The translations under genes and the position numbers were made by a program. DNA of 52,918 nucleotides, taken from NCBI GenBank assembly GCA_051880615.1, contig JBJEOH010000029.1, positions 1 through 52,918 on the forward strand, written 5' to 3'. Source of the DNA: UBA7067 sp051880615. Its GTDB lineage: Bacteria > Bacillota > Clostridia > Oscillospirales > Acutalibacteraceae. Shown here piece by piece: positions 1-8,927 of this stretch. Under the pieces are notes generated by a model. That model had not been told where the DNA came from. It made no database searches and was given only the letters and a program-made list of their open reading frames with translations. How positions within the stretch are numbered: position 1 is the first letter of the stretch; each line of letters opens with the position of its first letter.

Positions 1-221
1 TGGAATTTCTCATAATGTAAATTATCATCACCTTTATAGATTATGGTGTCATTCTTAATATCCTTTGCTTTCAGCTTTCCTTCTTTAACCATCTGCTGTT
101 TTTCAGTACGGATGCGTTCTAAAAGAACAGAAGCCGGTTCGTCGTTCGGGTCTTGCTCAACAAGTTTACCACGTATAGCAAGGTCAAGCACTTTTTCTCG
201 CAAAACTTTCGTATCTATCAT
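1..221 (-). CDS. hsdS: Type I restriction-modification specificity subunit HsdS, N-terminus only (cut by window edge)
   Basis: Reading the minus strand from the ATG at 221 gives about 73 residues beginning MIDTKVLREKVLDLAIRGKL and continuing with a DPNDEPASVLLERI stretch. This is the typical opening of a type I specificity subunit, just before the first target recognition domain. HsdS chooses the DNA sequence that the HsdM and HsdR subunits methylate or cut. Its ATG overlaps the hsdM stop codon (ATGA at 221-218), so the two are translationally coupled in an hsdR-hsdM-hsdS operon. The frame is open to the window edge, so target recognition domains and any phase-variable recombination partners lie outside. 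Confidence 0.85.
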   Translation of the reverse strand, partial: MIDTKVLREKVLDLAIRGKLVEQDPNDEPASVLLERIRTEKQQMVKEGKLKAKDIKNDTIIYKGDDNLHYEKF

Positions 222-1648
222 AAGTCAATGCCTCCGAGAATTTCTTGAAGCTTGGATACTGCATCCGAAATTGCTGCAGCTTTTTGTTGCATTTCAGACA
301 GAAGTTCTGTTATGGTGCGGTCATCTTTTTCAGTTAAATCTAGCCATTTAAAGTCAAGCTTCAACTGTTCACTTGAATAAACTTCTTTTTCTGTAAAGCG
401 TTTCCATCTGCCGTTGGGATTATCTTTAGAATAAGTCTCTTTTCTATCCTCCATATGTCCGGAACAATAGCAATTAACAAAATCGTCAAGATGTTCTCTC
501 CTTAACGGTTTTGTTACAAGAGTATGTTTTATTCCTGTTCTATAATCATAGACCCAGATATCCTTTGTAGGTTTACCTTTCTCAAAAAACAGAACATTCG
601 TTTTTACACCGTTTGCATAGAATATTCCTGTCGGAAGCCTAAGGATAGTATGCAAATTGAAATCCCTAAGAAGTTTTTCACGCACTTTAGCAGTTGCATT
701 TCCGTCAGTAAGTACATTATCTGGTAGAACAACACCAACTCGTCCGCCTGTTTTAACAATAGACATAATATGTTGCAGGAAGTTCACCTGATTATCAGAA
801 GTTTTAATAAATTCCGGTCTGTTATCGTGAACATTTACACTACCTTGAGGACGGATTCCGAAAGGCGGATTTGCTAAAATAACATCATACATTCTCTCTG
901 ATTTATCAATTAAGGAATCCTGACAAACAATCGGACTGTTTGCAGTTCCAATATCGTGAAGATAAAGATTCATAGAAGCAAGAGTTACTACTAGCGGTGT
1001 GTTGTCTGCACCAAAAAGTGCATTATTTTTCAAGAATCGTTGCTTTGAAATTTCTTTACTTTGAGGCTTCATATGCTCAAAAGCAGAGAGGAGAAAGCCG
1101 CCTGTACCGCAGGCAGGATCTGCAACAGTTTCACCGATTTTTGGATCGATAACATCTACAATCGCCTTAATTAAGGGACGTGGTGTGAAATATTGACCTG
1201 CACCGCTTTTTTTATCCTGTCCGTTTTTCTCAAGTATAGACTCATAGATAGCGCCTTTAAAATCCCCTTCCATCATATACCAATTTTCATTTGAAACCAT
1301 TTCTATTATCTTTGCCAAATGAACAGGGCTGTCGATTTTATTGGAAGCCTTTGTAAAAATTGTTCCTATCAATCCACTGTCTTTCGCCAGTTCGGAAAGT
1401 ATTTCCTCGTACTTGTCAACTAAATCTGTACCGTTTAGTGCAACAATATCTTTCCATTTATAACCATCTGGAATACTGCTGCCAAGCCCTAAAGCCTCTT
1501 TTTCATCATCCATTTTTAAGAAAAGAATATAAGTAAATTGAGTGATATAGTCTGTGAATCCAACTCCTGCAGCCGCCATTACACCTGCAATATCCCAAAC
1601 TTTTTTCAGCAATGCAGATTCACTTTTTGTATTTGTAGTTTTTGCCAT
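218..1648 (-). CDS. hsdM: Type I restriction-modification DNA methyltransferase subunit HsdM
   Basis: A 476-residue N6-adenine DNA methyltransferase, the normal length for HsdM. Visible are an HsdM N-terminal helical region (about 10-130), QYFTPRPLI near 152-160, the S-adenosylmethionine-binding motif I DPACGTGGF (about 177-185) and the catalytic motif NPPF (260-263). With HsdS it methylates the host recognition site; with HsdR it forms the restriction complex. It begins 1 nt after the hsdR stop and overlaps hsdS by four bases, so the three form one operon. All motifs appear intact. Confidence 0.95.
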   Translation of the reverse strand: MAKTTNTKSESALLKKVWDIAGVMAAAGVGFTDYITQFTYILFLKMDDEKEALGLGSSIPDGYKWKDIVALNGTDLVDKYEEILSELAKDSGLIGTIFTKASNKIDSPVHLAKIIEMVSNENWYMMEGDFKGAIYESILEKNGQDKKSGAGQYFTPRPLIKAIVDVIDPKIGETVADPACGTGGFLLSAFEHMKPQSKEISKQRFLKNNALFGADNTPLVVTLASMNLYLHDIGTANSPIVCQDSLIDKSERMYDVILANPPFGIRPQGSVNVHDNRPEFIKTSDNQVNFLQHIMSIVKTGGRVGVVLPDNVLTDGNATAKVREKLLRDFNLHTILRLPTGIFYANGVKTNVLFFEKGKPTKDIWVYDYRTGIKHTLVTKPLRREHLDDFVNCYCSGHMEDRKETYSKDNPNGRWKRFTEKEVYSSEQLKLDFKWLDLTEKDDRTITELLSEMQQKAAAISDAVSKLQEILGGIDL

Positions 1649-1649
1649 A

Positions 1650-4409
1650 CTAAGCCGCCCTTAAAATAAATTTAGATAATTCGTATAATTCAGTAGAAAA
1701 TTGTTTTGGCTCAAATTCATTCATTGCTTCACGCCATAAATCCGGCGCAAATTCATTTAGTTCCAGTGAATTGAATGCACCCTCATTAACAATAAACTCA
1801 GCAATCTGCTGCATAATTGCTTTTTGAGCTTCGGAAAGGCTACGCTGAGCTTGTCCGCAATAGAGATTAAATCGTTGAATGTATGTACCAAACAGACCCG
1901 TAAGCCTGCAACTTTTCTTATATGCGTACCTGACAATTTGGATGAGATTTGTTAATGCATTGACATTATGTTTTAAGTCTAACGCATCAACACTTCCGTT
2001 GGTATCAAGAATTTTGTAATAGTTCCATATAGAATGAGGGGTATATTGCTTACTTTGCGATAACAGTTTATCTTTTAAATCACAGAGCATAGAATTAGTA
2101 ATTACTTTATTTTCAGAATTATATATGATTCTTAAAGCTTCTATCTGATCTTTGTTATCAAGCAAATATTTTTCAAAGGTATCAATAAAACTTCTTGCTG
2201 TTTCTTTTGAAAAGCCTGCGTAGATTACCTTATCTTCTTCAACAGGGTCAAAGATATAGAATCCTTTTTGCATTTCAAGAAGGCTTTTCCTTGCTTTATC
2301 ATTTCCTATAAGGCAGAATATTAAATCAAGCCTTTCGGTATTAGGAGCAGAAGGATCCAAAAACGGAGGTAAGGAATGGTCGGATAATGCCTTATTAATA
2401 GAATTCGCAAGGGTTCTTGGTGCAAAACCATAGTTTTTGATAAATGAATCCAAATGCCGTCCAAATAAAGGATTATCCTCATAACGCTTGTTGATAGTTG
2501 AACAATAATTTCGCAATAATTCTAAGTTTTCATCGCATAAATCCTTGTGAGATAAATGTTCAATCAATTGCTCAAGCGTTAATACTTTGTTTGTTTTAAC
2601 ACCATTCTTTTTTGTACGATCAGGCAAATTTCCAGTATGTTCGGTTACGCCTACGGCATCTACAATATAGAAACATTCCTTTGTATCTGCATTTGGGGTA
2701 ACCTCTCTGAGTTTATCTTCAAGAATGTATCGACAACCACGACCTTTCATCTGAGTATAAAGGACCTCAGATTTGACATCATTCATAAAGAATACAACTT
2801 CAAGCGGTTTAACATCTGTTCCTGTAGCAACTAATGTGACAGTAACCGCAATTCTAAAGTCTTTTTCAATTCTTAAATCTCGAATTAACGCATTTGAATC
2901 CCCTGCCGAATATGTAATCTTTTGAACAAAATTGTCAGGTAGGATTTTATCCTTGAACTTATCGGCAAATACTTCCTTTGCTATTTCAACGATTTGAGTC
3001 GCATGATTATCGTCCTTAGCAAAAATCAACGTTTTTGGAATATACTCCCACAACGGCTTTCTGTCAGGAAATAAATCAGTATATATTGCATCCCTATACG
3101 AAGTCAGAACAGATCTGATTTGAGCAGGATTTATAACGGTTCTGTCAAGCTGAGTAGGAGAATAATCAATTCTTGACGTTGTTTTGTATGTTGTGGTTTT
3201 GTGAGTGTACTTTGATTTCTCTGTAACTTCTGTTTCCTCATCAATTGTTCCACCGTGTTCTGTTGACTCTGTTTTTATTCTGTACACACGAGAAGGAACG
3301 TTTACTCCGTCGACAACAGATTCGTCATATGTGTATTCTTCAATTTTGTTTTTATTAAAGAAAGCATATGCTTCAGGCGTTGGAGTAGCAGTGAGTCCCA
3401 ATATCTTGGCATCCTTAAAATAATCAAGAACAGCTTTCCAACGGCCATAGATTGAACGGTGACACTCATCGACAATAATAAACTGAAAATAATCAGGAGG
3501 AAGCTTCAGATTACCGTCTATAGTGATTAACTTTGCAGCGTCTTTTTCATCTGATTTGAAGTTTAATTCATCCTCCATATCTTCATCTTTATCAGAAAAC
3601 GCTTGTCCTGTTAATACTGCATATAACTTTTGTATTGTAGATATTACAATATCACCTTTAATATCATCTTCTTTTACAAGCCGTTTAATCGAGTAAATTG
3701 AGCTCATCTGCTGTTGATTCTCTGTCCTGTCAAATGTACTGAACTCAGATGCTGCTTGTCTTGCAAGGTTGTTGCGGTCTGCTAAAAACAAAACTCTTCT
3801 CGTAGAAGTATAATTCAGCAGTCTGTATGCAGCAAGACAAGCTAAGTACGTTTTTCCCGAACCGGTTGCTAAAACAGCAAGAGCTTTTTTATGACCTTCT
3901 TTAATAGATTTTTCAAGCTTACACTCTGCATTGTATTGGCAATCTCTTAGACCCTTTTCTTCAATTTTGGGCAACACTCCATATTCGGATGTTTTCCCAA
4001 TCAATTGCAGCATCTTTTTTGGTGAGTGCATTTTAGAAATATCAATATAGTCGCTGTCAGGTAAAAGCATATTTTTAAAGTATATCTTTTTCCCATTCGC
4101 AAGATAGACTAATGGAATTTTATTAGGATACCATAATCCATACCAATTCTGAGGTGTTAGTGCATAATTTTCGGCTTGTTGTGCAACCTTTTCACCTAAA
4201 TCATTACTTTCACGCTTTGCTTCTACAATAGCGATAGCCTTATCTTCAACAAATAAAAGGTAATCACTCTCATGATTGCCTTGCATTAACGCTTCTTTGA
4301 CAGCAGAAGGCTCATTGCACGGAATATAGTCGTTTCTGGATATAACATTCCACCCTGCATCATTCAATTGTTTATCAATTTTTATGCGTGCTGATTCTTC
4401 GGGTAACAT
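1650..4409 (-). CDS. hsdR: Type I restriction endonuclease/translocase subunit HsdR
   Basis: A 919-residue restriction subunit. The N-terminal nuclease domain shows the PD-(D/E)xK signature as D49 and E63-A-K65. It is followed by a superfamily 2 helicase motor: Walker A ATGSGKT (181-187), the DECH box (314-317) and motif III GLTATP (338-343). The C-terminal third resembles the EcoEI-type HsdR C-terminal region that docks onto the methylase. It translocates DNA using ATP and cuts unmodified DNA. It is first in the operon; a ribosome binding site (AGGATTGATGCACA before ATG) supports the start. HsdR-first order is common in Firmicutes. No disruption is visible. Confidence 0.94.
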   Translation of the reverse strand: MLPEESARIKIDKQLNDAGWNVISRNDYIPCNEPSAVKEALMQGNHESDYLLFVEDKAIAIVEAKRESNDLGEKVAQQAENYALTPQNWYGLWYPNKIPLVYLANGKKIYFKNMLLPDSDYIDISKMHSPKKMLQLIGKTSEYGVLPKIEEKGLRDCQYNAECKLEKSIKEGHKKALAVLATGSGKTYLACLAAYRLLNYTSTRRVLFLADRNNLARQAASEFSTFDRTENQQQMSSIYSIKRLVKEDDIKGDIVISTIQKLYAVLTGQAFSDKDEDMEDELNFKSDEKDAAKLITIDGNLKLPPDYFQFIIVDECHRSIYGRWKAVLDYFKDAKILGLTATPTPEAYAFFNKNKIEEYTYDESVVDGVNVPSRVYRIKTESTEHGGTIDEETEVTEKSKYTHKTTTYKTTSRIDYSPTQLDRTVINPAQIRSVLTSYRDAIYTDLFPDRKPLWEYIPKTLIFAKDDNHATQIVEIAKEVFADKFKDKILPDNFVQKITYSAGDSNALIRDLRIEKDFRIAVTVTLVATGTDVKPLEVVFFMNDVKSEVLYTQMKGRGCRYILEDKLREVTPNADTKECFYIVDAVGVTEHTGNLPDRTKKNGVKTNKVLTLEQLIEHLSHKDLCDENLELLRNYCSTINKRYEDNPLFGRHLDSFIKNYGFAPRTLANSINKALSDHSLPPFLDPSAPNTERLDLIFCLIGNDKARKSLLEMQKGFYIFDPVEEDKVIYAGFSKETARSFIDTFEKYLLDNKDQIEALRIIYNSENKVITNSMLCDLKDKLLSQSKQYTPHSIWNYYKILDTNGSVDALDLKHNVNALTNLIQIVRYAYKKSCRLTGLFGTYIQRFNLYCGQAQRSLSEAQKAIMQQIAEFIVNEGAFNSLELNEFAPDLWREAMNEFEPKQFSTELYELSKFILRAA

Positions 4410-4509
4410 TGTGCATCAATCCTCTTATGAATAAATAAATACGTTTAGTTATGCTGAACATTATGAATTATGTTCTGATAATAAAACTTATGAGAAGTTA
4501 CTGATATTA

Positions 4510-4538
4510 ATTTTATCATACTTGTGAAAAGCAATCAA
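4510..4538 (-). promoter_or_regulatory. Promoter for the hsdRMS operon
   Basis: On the minus strand TTGATT (4538-4533) and TAAAAT (4515-4510) are separated by 17 bp, a good sigma-A-type match about 100 bp upstream of hsdR. The rest of the 4410-4733 gap is AT-rich and holds only this promoter and the divergent hip promoter; no small gene was recognised in it. Confidence 0.5.
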
Positions 4539-4683
4539 CATTCTTTTACAAATTTTTATGCTATTGTATACAAAACTATACTCGGTATCGATAAATTTAA
4601 TGATGTGGGGTATTTCTTAATAACTTACCAAAATATATAATTTGCTAAATTAAAGGAATTTAAAAGTTGTGTCTGTACGCTCA

Positions 4684-4712
4684 TTGACATATGATAGCAT
4701 ATATGCTATCAT
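4684..4712 (+). promoter_or_regulatory. Promoter and palindromic operator of the hip-like operon
   Basis: TTGACA (4684-4689) and TATCAT (4707-4712) are separated by 17 bp. A perfect 22-bp palindrome occupies 4691-4712, covering the spacer and the whole -10 box; each half contains ATGATAGCATA. A ribosome binding site (AAGAGGTGAT, 4721-4730) and the ATG follow directly. The layout fits autorepression by the HTH protein encoded just downstream, as known for HipB-type antitoxins. The palindrome is directly seen; the binding is inferred. Confidence 0.75.
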
Positions 4713-4733
4713 TTATTTGCAAGAGGTGATATT

Positions 4734-5300
4734 ATGAATAATTATAGAATAGTTGATGAACTGGCTGATAAACGCAGAGGATTAAAAATATCTCAGCGTG
4801 AGCTGGCTAAGCGGTGCAACATGCCTCAATCGACAATTGCAAGAATAGAAACATATCAGATTTCACCTCAACTTGAAACTATATCCGTCATTGCAGAAAA
4901 GCTCAACTGTAATATTCAGCTTGAAGATAAGCTGAAAAACAAATGGGACGACTGTAAAATCTCGGTTTACTGGAAAGATGAACTGACTGCTGTTGTGAAT
5001 ATCAAAAACAACGAAGTATTCATCAAGAAGTTCACCGACAATCCGATGAAGCAATTTTTCCTTGCTTTTTACAAAATTGATATTGCAAAACTCAGCGAGT
5101 TGTTGGAAGCACGTTGTTGGGAGCGTGGTCGTGCCGATATAAATGAACTGCTTAATAAAATAGGGCTTGATGAGTATGACCCTATTGAAATTGTAAAAAG
5201 AACCTTTGGCGTAAGCTACAACGACTCTATCTGGTTTAAATTCGGCGACAACAATATCACTTGGAAGAAGCTTTGCCCCAAAGGAGAAAAATATGTTTGA
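4734..5300 (+). CDS. XRE-family HTH antitoxin (HipB-like) with an added C-terminal domain
   Basis: A 188-residue protein. Residues about 5-70 are a canonical XRE helix-turn-helix (QRELAKRCNMPQSTIARIE). Residues about 75-188 are an extra domain (SVYWKDELTAVV near its start, then an ELLNKIGLDEYDP stretch and WFKF near its end). I read this part as resembling the segment that precedes the kinase fold in single-chain HipA-like proteins; that is inference. The gene sits behind a palindromic operator, and its 3' end overlaps the kinase-like gene by 8 bases, as expected for an antitoxin co-translated with its toxin. Most HipB antitoxins are only about 70-100 residues, so the extension is notable. 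Confidence 0.75.
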   Translation: MNNYRIVDELADKRRGLKISQRELAKRCNMPQSTIARIETYQISPQLETISVIAEKLNCNIQLEDKLKNKWDDCKISVYWKDELTAVVNIKNNEVFIKKFTDNPMKQFFLAFYKIDIAKLSELLEARCWERGRADINELLNKIGLDEYDPIEIVKRTFGVSYNDSIWFKFGDNNITWKKLCPKGEKYV

Positions 5301-6048
5301 CATAACATTAAGCGACGACCTGACAGTAAACATTGACGGAACAAGTGAAGGCACGCAAACGAAATTCTATGACAAGGGATACTGGTATAAAACTGATACT
5401 TTTGAAGAAGGCGTTGTGGAATACCTTGTTTCAAAACTTCTCACATTCAGTACTCTGCCGAAGAAAAGCTATGTTGTTTATGAATACGGAAAGATAAACG
5501 GCAAAAGCGGGTGCAGAAGCAAGGACTTTCTTAAACCGGGTTATGAGTTAATCACATTCGAGCGTATTCATCAAAGAATTACCGGTACAAAACTTTCTGC
5601 TAAAAAGTTCGAGTTTGAAGTAATGGAAAGCTATATTGAATCTACAGTTGACTTTTTCAGAAAATACCTTGATTTGGATATAAAGAAATATCTGAAAAAT
5701 ATCTTTACGCTTGATTTTATAACTCTGAACGAGGACAGACACTTTAACAATCTTGCTGTGATTTACGACACAAAGAACAATAAATATATTACGGCACCGA
5801 TTTTTGACAACGGAAAGTCACTCCTTAACGGGAACAGGAGTTACAGACCTGCATTCTCCATTGAGGAGAATATTAAAAAGGTAATTGCTCTCCCATTTTC
5901 GGGCAGTCACAAAAAGATGTTTGATTACTTTGGAAAAGGCTTTTCAATTGACATTGATTCTGCGCTTAAATGGCTGAATACCGAACCGCAATCACTATAT
6001 CGGGATGTGCTTATCTATCAATTATCAGTAAATAATAATTTGGAGTAA
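5293..6048 (+). CDS. HipA-like kinase domain protein (probable toxin)
   Basis: A 251-residue protein with the HipA C-terminal kinase signature: TLNEDRHFNN near residue 150 (catalytic Asp and Asn as in HxDRHxxN) and PIFDNGKSL near 170 (the metal-binding Asp). HipA kinases phosphorylate aminoacyl-tRNA synthetases or related targets and cause dormancy. Canonical HipA is about 440 residues; this chain lacks most of the N-terminal subdomain. It is therefore closer to the short HipT kinases of split systems, with the missing part possibly carried by the neighbouring HTH protein. AAAGGAG lies just before the ATG. The function as a toxin is inferred from family and context. Confidence 0.75.
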   Translation: MFDITLSDDLTVNIDGTSEGTQTKFYDKGYWYKTDTFEEGVVEYLVSKLLTFSTLPKKSYVVYEYGKINGKSGCRSKDFLKPGYELITFERIHQRITGTKLSAKKFEFEVMESYIESTVDFFRKYLDLDIKKYLKNIFTLDFITLNEDRHFNNLAVIYDTKNNKYITAPIFDNGKSLLNGNRSYRPAFSIEENIKKVIALPFSGSHKKMFDYFGKGFSIDIDSALKWLNTEPQSLYRDVLIYQLSVNNNLE

Positions 6049-6051
6049 AAT

Positions 6052-7182
6052 GTGAAGAGGAAAATTTTTAGTTTTATAAAACAGGAAATGATACTGATTG
6101 TTGCCTGTGTGCTTGCGGTGATTTCAATGTTCTTTGTAACACCGGACGAAAAATATTTTGAGTATATAGATTTCAGGACACTGGGAATATTGTTCTCGTT
6201 GATGGCACTGATGGCAGGCTTTCAGAGTATGGGTGTTTTTGAAGAAATCTCACAAAAGCTGTTAAATAAGGTACAAAATATTCGCCAGCTTGTTGTAATG
6301 CTGACTTTACTTTGTTTCTTTTTCAGTATGGTAATTACCAATGATGTGGCGCTCATAACTTTTGTCCCCTTTACCTTTGTGCTGTTTGATATGCTTGGAG
6401 AAAAGTCAGAGGAAAAGTGGCTTATTCCAGTAGTGATTTTGCAGACCATTGCGGCCAATCTGGGAAGTATGCTGACACCAATCGGCAATCCGCAGAATTT
6501 GTATCTGTACGGAAAATCGGGTATGGCTTTTGAAAAATTTATTTTATTGATGTTGCCTTATACAGTCTTATCACTGGCAATACTGCTAATCAGCAGTTTT
6601 GCCATAGGAAGCTTTGGGAACAAAAAAATTACCGTAAGTCTGACCACAAAAAGCAAAGAAAAGAACACCTGCAAGGTGATAATGTATGTTGCACTGTTTT
6701 GCATTTGCATTCTTGCGGTATTGCGTGTTATCAGCGTTAGTATTGCGTTTGCCGTTACCCTTTGTACAATTATGATCTTTGACAGAAAAGTGTTGAAAAA
6801 GGTGGACTATTCTCTTCTGCTCACATTTGTCGGGTTCTTTATATTCATCGGTAATATGGGCAGACTCCCCATGTTTTCATTCCTGCTACAGAAATATATC
6901 TCAGGCAATGAGGTGATTACTGCGGTGCTTACCTCTCAGGTTGTCAGCAATGTTCCGGCGGCACTGCTTTTGTCAAATTTCACCCACAACTTACCAGCAT
7001 TGATTGTCGGCACTAATATAGGCGGTTTAGGTACATTAATCGCATCTATGGCAAGCCTGATTTCATACAAATTCATAGCACAAAAGAAAAATGTATCCAA
7101 AGGAAAGTATCTCCTGTTCTTTACCATTGCCAATATCATTTTTCTTGCGGCATTAATGCTTTTGTATGTTATAATAAAGTAG
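6052..7182 (+). CDS. SLC13/ArsB-type anion permease
   Basis: A 376-residue, very hydrophobic protein with about ten membrane segments. It carries the family signatures ITNDVALITFVPFT near residue 95 and an ANLGSMLTPIGNPQN loop near 135-150, and the repeat-related SNVPAALLL and GTNIGGLGTLIAS near 300-330. These are typical of the SLC13 / ArsB / CitM ion transporter superfamily (dicarboxylate, citrate, sulfate or arsenite). The substrate cannot be told. It starts with GTG only 3 nt after the kinase-like gene's stop, with GGAG inside that gene's last codons, so it is probably read from the same message. Confidence 0.8.
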   Translation: MKRKIFSFIKQEMILIVACVLAVISMFFVTPDEKYFEYIDFRTLGILFSLMALMAGFQSMGVFEEISQKLLNKVQNIRQLVVMLTLLCFFFSMVITNDVALITFVPFTFVLFDMLGEKSEEKWLIPVVILQTIAANLGSMLTPIGNPQNLYLYGKSGMAFEKFILLMLPYTVLSLAILLISSFAIGSFGNKKITVSLTTKSKEKNTCKVIMYVALFCICILAVLRVISVSIAFAVTLCTIMIFDRKVLKKVDYSLLLTFVGFFIFIGNMGRLPMFSFLLQKYISGNEVITAVLTSQVVSNVPAALLLSNFTHNLPALIVGTNIGGLGTLIASMASLISYKFIAQKKNVSKGKYLLFFTIANIIFLAALMLLYVIIK

Positions 7183-7213
7183 AATTTATACAATAGGATT
7201 GGAGTTGTAAAAA

Positions 7214-7789
7214 ATGAAAGTATTGATACTGATGGGAAGTCCCAGACTTCGTGGTAATACTGCCGAGCTTTGTAAATATTTTATAGATGAACTGCGTGTG
7301 CAAAAAACAGAAGTAAAGTACATTGAACTTGAAAAAATGACTGTAAATCCTTGTAGAGAATGCTATGTTTGTCAAGATGTCGCAGGAGAATATGGATGTG
7401 CACAGAAGGATGATATGGTAGAAATAGCAAATGAAATTCTTTGGGCGGATTTGATTGTTTTAGCGACTCCCATTTTTTCGTGGTACTGTACAGCGAAAAT
7501 GAAAGCAGTGCTTGACCGTCACTATGGATTTAATAAATACTACGGCAACGCAGAAGGTTGTTTGTGGGAAGGTAAAAGAGTAGGTATTATTGCTACTCAT
7601 GGCTATGATGGCGACTATGCAACAGAGCCATTTGAGACCGGTGTGAAACGACTGTGCATACATTCTAATCTGAAATATGTTGGAATGTTTTCCGTACAGG
7701 ATAATGATAACCTTGCATCTTTTCAGACTGAAGAAGCGATAGAGGGGGCAAAAGCATTTGCGCGAAAAGTAACTAACAAACAGGCTTAA
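7214..7789 (+). CDS. Flavodoxin-family NAD(P)H-dependent FMN reductase
   Basis: A 191-residue flavodoxin-fold protein. The FMN phosphate loop is GSPRLRGNT (residues 8-16), and a cysteine cluster CRECYVCQD near 50 precedes TPIFSWYCTAKMKAVLDRH near 95-115. This resembles the iron-sulfur-flavoprotein / NADPH-dependent FMN reductase family, which moves electrons to quinones or other acceptors in the cytoplasm. GGAG upstream supports the ATG. It follows the permease by 31 nt and may be co-transcribed. The exact electron partner is unknown. Confidence 0.8.
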   Translation: MKVLILMGSPRLRGNTAELCKYFIDELRVQKTEVKYIELEKMTVNPCRECYVCQDVAGEYGCAQKDDMVEIANEILWADLIVLATPIFSWYCTAKMKAVLDRHYGFNKYYGNAEGCLWEGKRVGIIATHGYDGDYATEPFETGVKRLCIHSNLKYVGMFSVQDNDNLASFQTEEAIEGAKAFARKVTNKQA

Positions 7790-7956
7790 CTCTATTTGAG
7801 TTTCATAGTTTGTAAGTTTGACAACTTCCGGTTTGTCAAACAGATAAAAGGAAGTTAAAATCAAAATTCGGACAAAACAAAGCATAGATTGTCGGGACAC
7901 AAATTACGGCAAGCTGTATAATACAAGTACAGTAACAGCAAAGGAGCTTGATTCAG

Positions 7957-8814
7957 ATGGAATGGATGGCAATTATCGGAAACTCAATTCAATACATTGA
8001 GGAGCACATTACCGATAACATTACCACAGACGGTATTGCAAGAGCAGTAAATGTTTCACCGTTCTATTTTCAAAAGGGCTTTGCAATGCTTTGTGGATAC
8101 ACGGTGGGCGAGTATATACGAAACAGGCGGCTGACGCTTGCCGGCAATGATATTCTTGCGACACAGGAAAGTATTATTGACATTGCATTGAAGTACGGAT
8201 ATGATTCTCCCGACAGCTTTACCAAAGCTTTTACAAGATTTCACGGTGCTTCCCCATCGGCTGTACGCAAGAACAAGGTACTTTTGAAGTCATTTGCTCC
8301 GCTGAAACTGAAATTTTCACTTGAAGGAGGTTATCTCATGGATTATAAAATCGTGAGAAAAGAGGCATTCACTGTTTTAGCTAATTCTAAAGTATTTCCC
8401 TATGAAGGGGCAAAGGAGAATATTCCGCAATTCTGGCTGGAGCATTTTGCAAGCGGTAAAGGATCTGTTGTATGCGGAGAATTCGGAATCAATATTGACG
8501 AAAGTATGGGACAGGAAAGTTTTGAGTATCTGATTGCCGATACATATGATTCTCAAAAGGAAATCCCCGAAGGCTTTGTCACCAGAACGATTCCTGCATT
8601 TACATGGGCTGTGTTCCCCTGCAAGGGACCTATGCCGCAGGCACTGCAAAAAATCAACGAATCAATCTACACCGAGTGGCTGCCCGCTACAAAGGACTAC
8701 GAGTTTGCCGCAGGATATTGCGTGGAATACTATGATGACCCTAAAAAATATCCAAAAGGAACAGCAGATGAAAATTACTATTGCGAAATTTGGATTCCTG
8801 TAAAAATGAAGTAA
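7957..8814 (+). CDS. AraC-family regulator with GyrI-like effector-binding domain (copy 1)
   Basis: About 285 residues: a double-HTH AraC DNA-binding domain (about 1-105, ending near DSFTKAFTRFHGASPSAVRK) followed by a GyrI-like small-molecule-binding domain (about 130-285). Proteins of this type (Rob/BmrR-like effector domains) sense amphipathic drugs or metabolites and activate efflux or detoxification genes. I chose the ATG at 7957, 10 nt after AAGGAG (7941-7946), over the in-frame TTG at 7948. TATAAT lies at 7917-7922. It differs from the copy at 18949 by about 18 residues of 288. A strong internal translation start precedes the GyrI-like part. Confidence 0.9.
   Translation: MEWMAIIGNSIQYIEEHITDNITTDGIARAVNVSPFYFQKGFAMLCGYTVGEYIRNRRLTLAGNDILATQESIIDIALKYGYDSPDSFTKAFTRFHGASPSAVRKNKVLLKSFAPLKLKFSLEGGYLMDYKIVRKEAFTVLANSKVFPYEGAKENIPQFWLEHFASGKGSVVCGEFGINIDESMGQESFEYLIADTYDSQKEIPEGFVTRTIPAFTWAVFPCKGPMPQALQKINESIYTEWLPATKDYEFAAGYCVEYYDDPKKYPKGTADENYYCEIWIPVKMK
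8324..8340 (+). promoter_or_regulatory. Internal ribosome binding site and ATG before the GyrI-like domain
   Basis: AAGGAGGT (8324-8331) is a near-perfect anti-16S match 6 nt before an in-frame ATG (8338). The ATG opens exactly at the GyrI-like domain (MDYKIV) and would give a free 158-residue effector-binding protein. The same signal is present in the second copy (19423-19439). Whether it is used is inference. Confidence 0.55.
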
Positions 8815-8868
8815 GATAAGATTCAAGGGAACACTGATACCGGTAAATAAAAATCTAATAGAATAAAC

Positions 8869-8910
8869 ACCCCTCAATCAACTTTTTCGATGCTGATTGA
8901 GGGGTATTTT
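8869..8910 (+). terminator. Rho-independent terminator (form A of a repeated terminator)
   Basis: A 12-bp stem with arms ACCCCTCAATCA (8869-8880) and TGATTGAGGGGT (8894-8905), a 13-nt loop and a TATTTTAT tail. It ends the AraC/GyrI-like gene and faces the HAD gene from the other side. About 65 bp here (8847-8912) resemble 16382-16446 in inverted orientation. Confidence 0.8.
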
Positions 8911-8927
8911 ATATTGGAAAAGGTCCA

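Larger units (their letters stand above)
7824..8837 (+). repeat. 1,014-bp repeat, copy 1 (AraC/GyrI-like gene with promoter)
   Basis: This segment reappears in inverted orientation at 18926-19939. Similarity starts upstream of the promoter and ends just after GGGAACAC downstream of the gene. Both copies have the same length by my alignment. Identity is about 93% in the flanking parts, but perfect over roughly 270 bp in the middle (about 8281-8554). Confidence 0.9.

Noticed and set aside
4863..5354. A 163-codon minus-strand frame across the hip-like genes
   Set aside because: It is antisense to two overlapping genes with clear domains, operator and ribosome binding sites.
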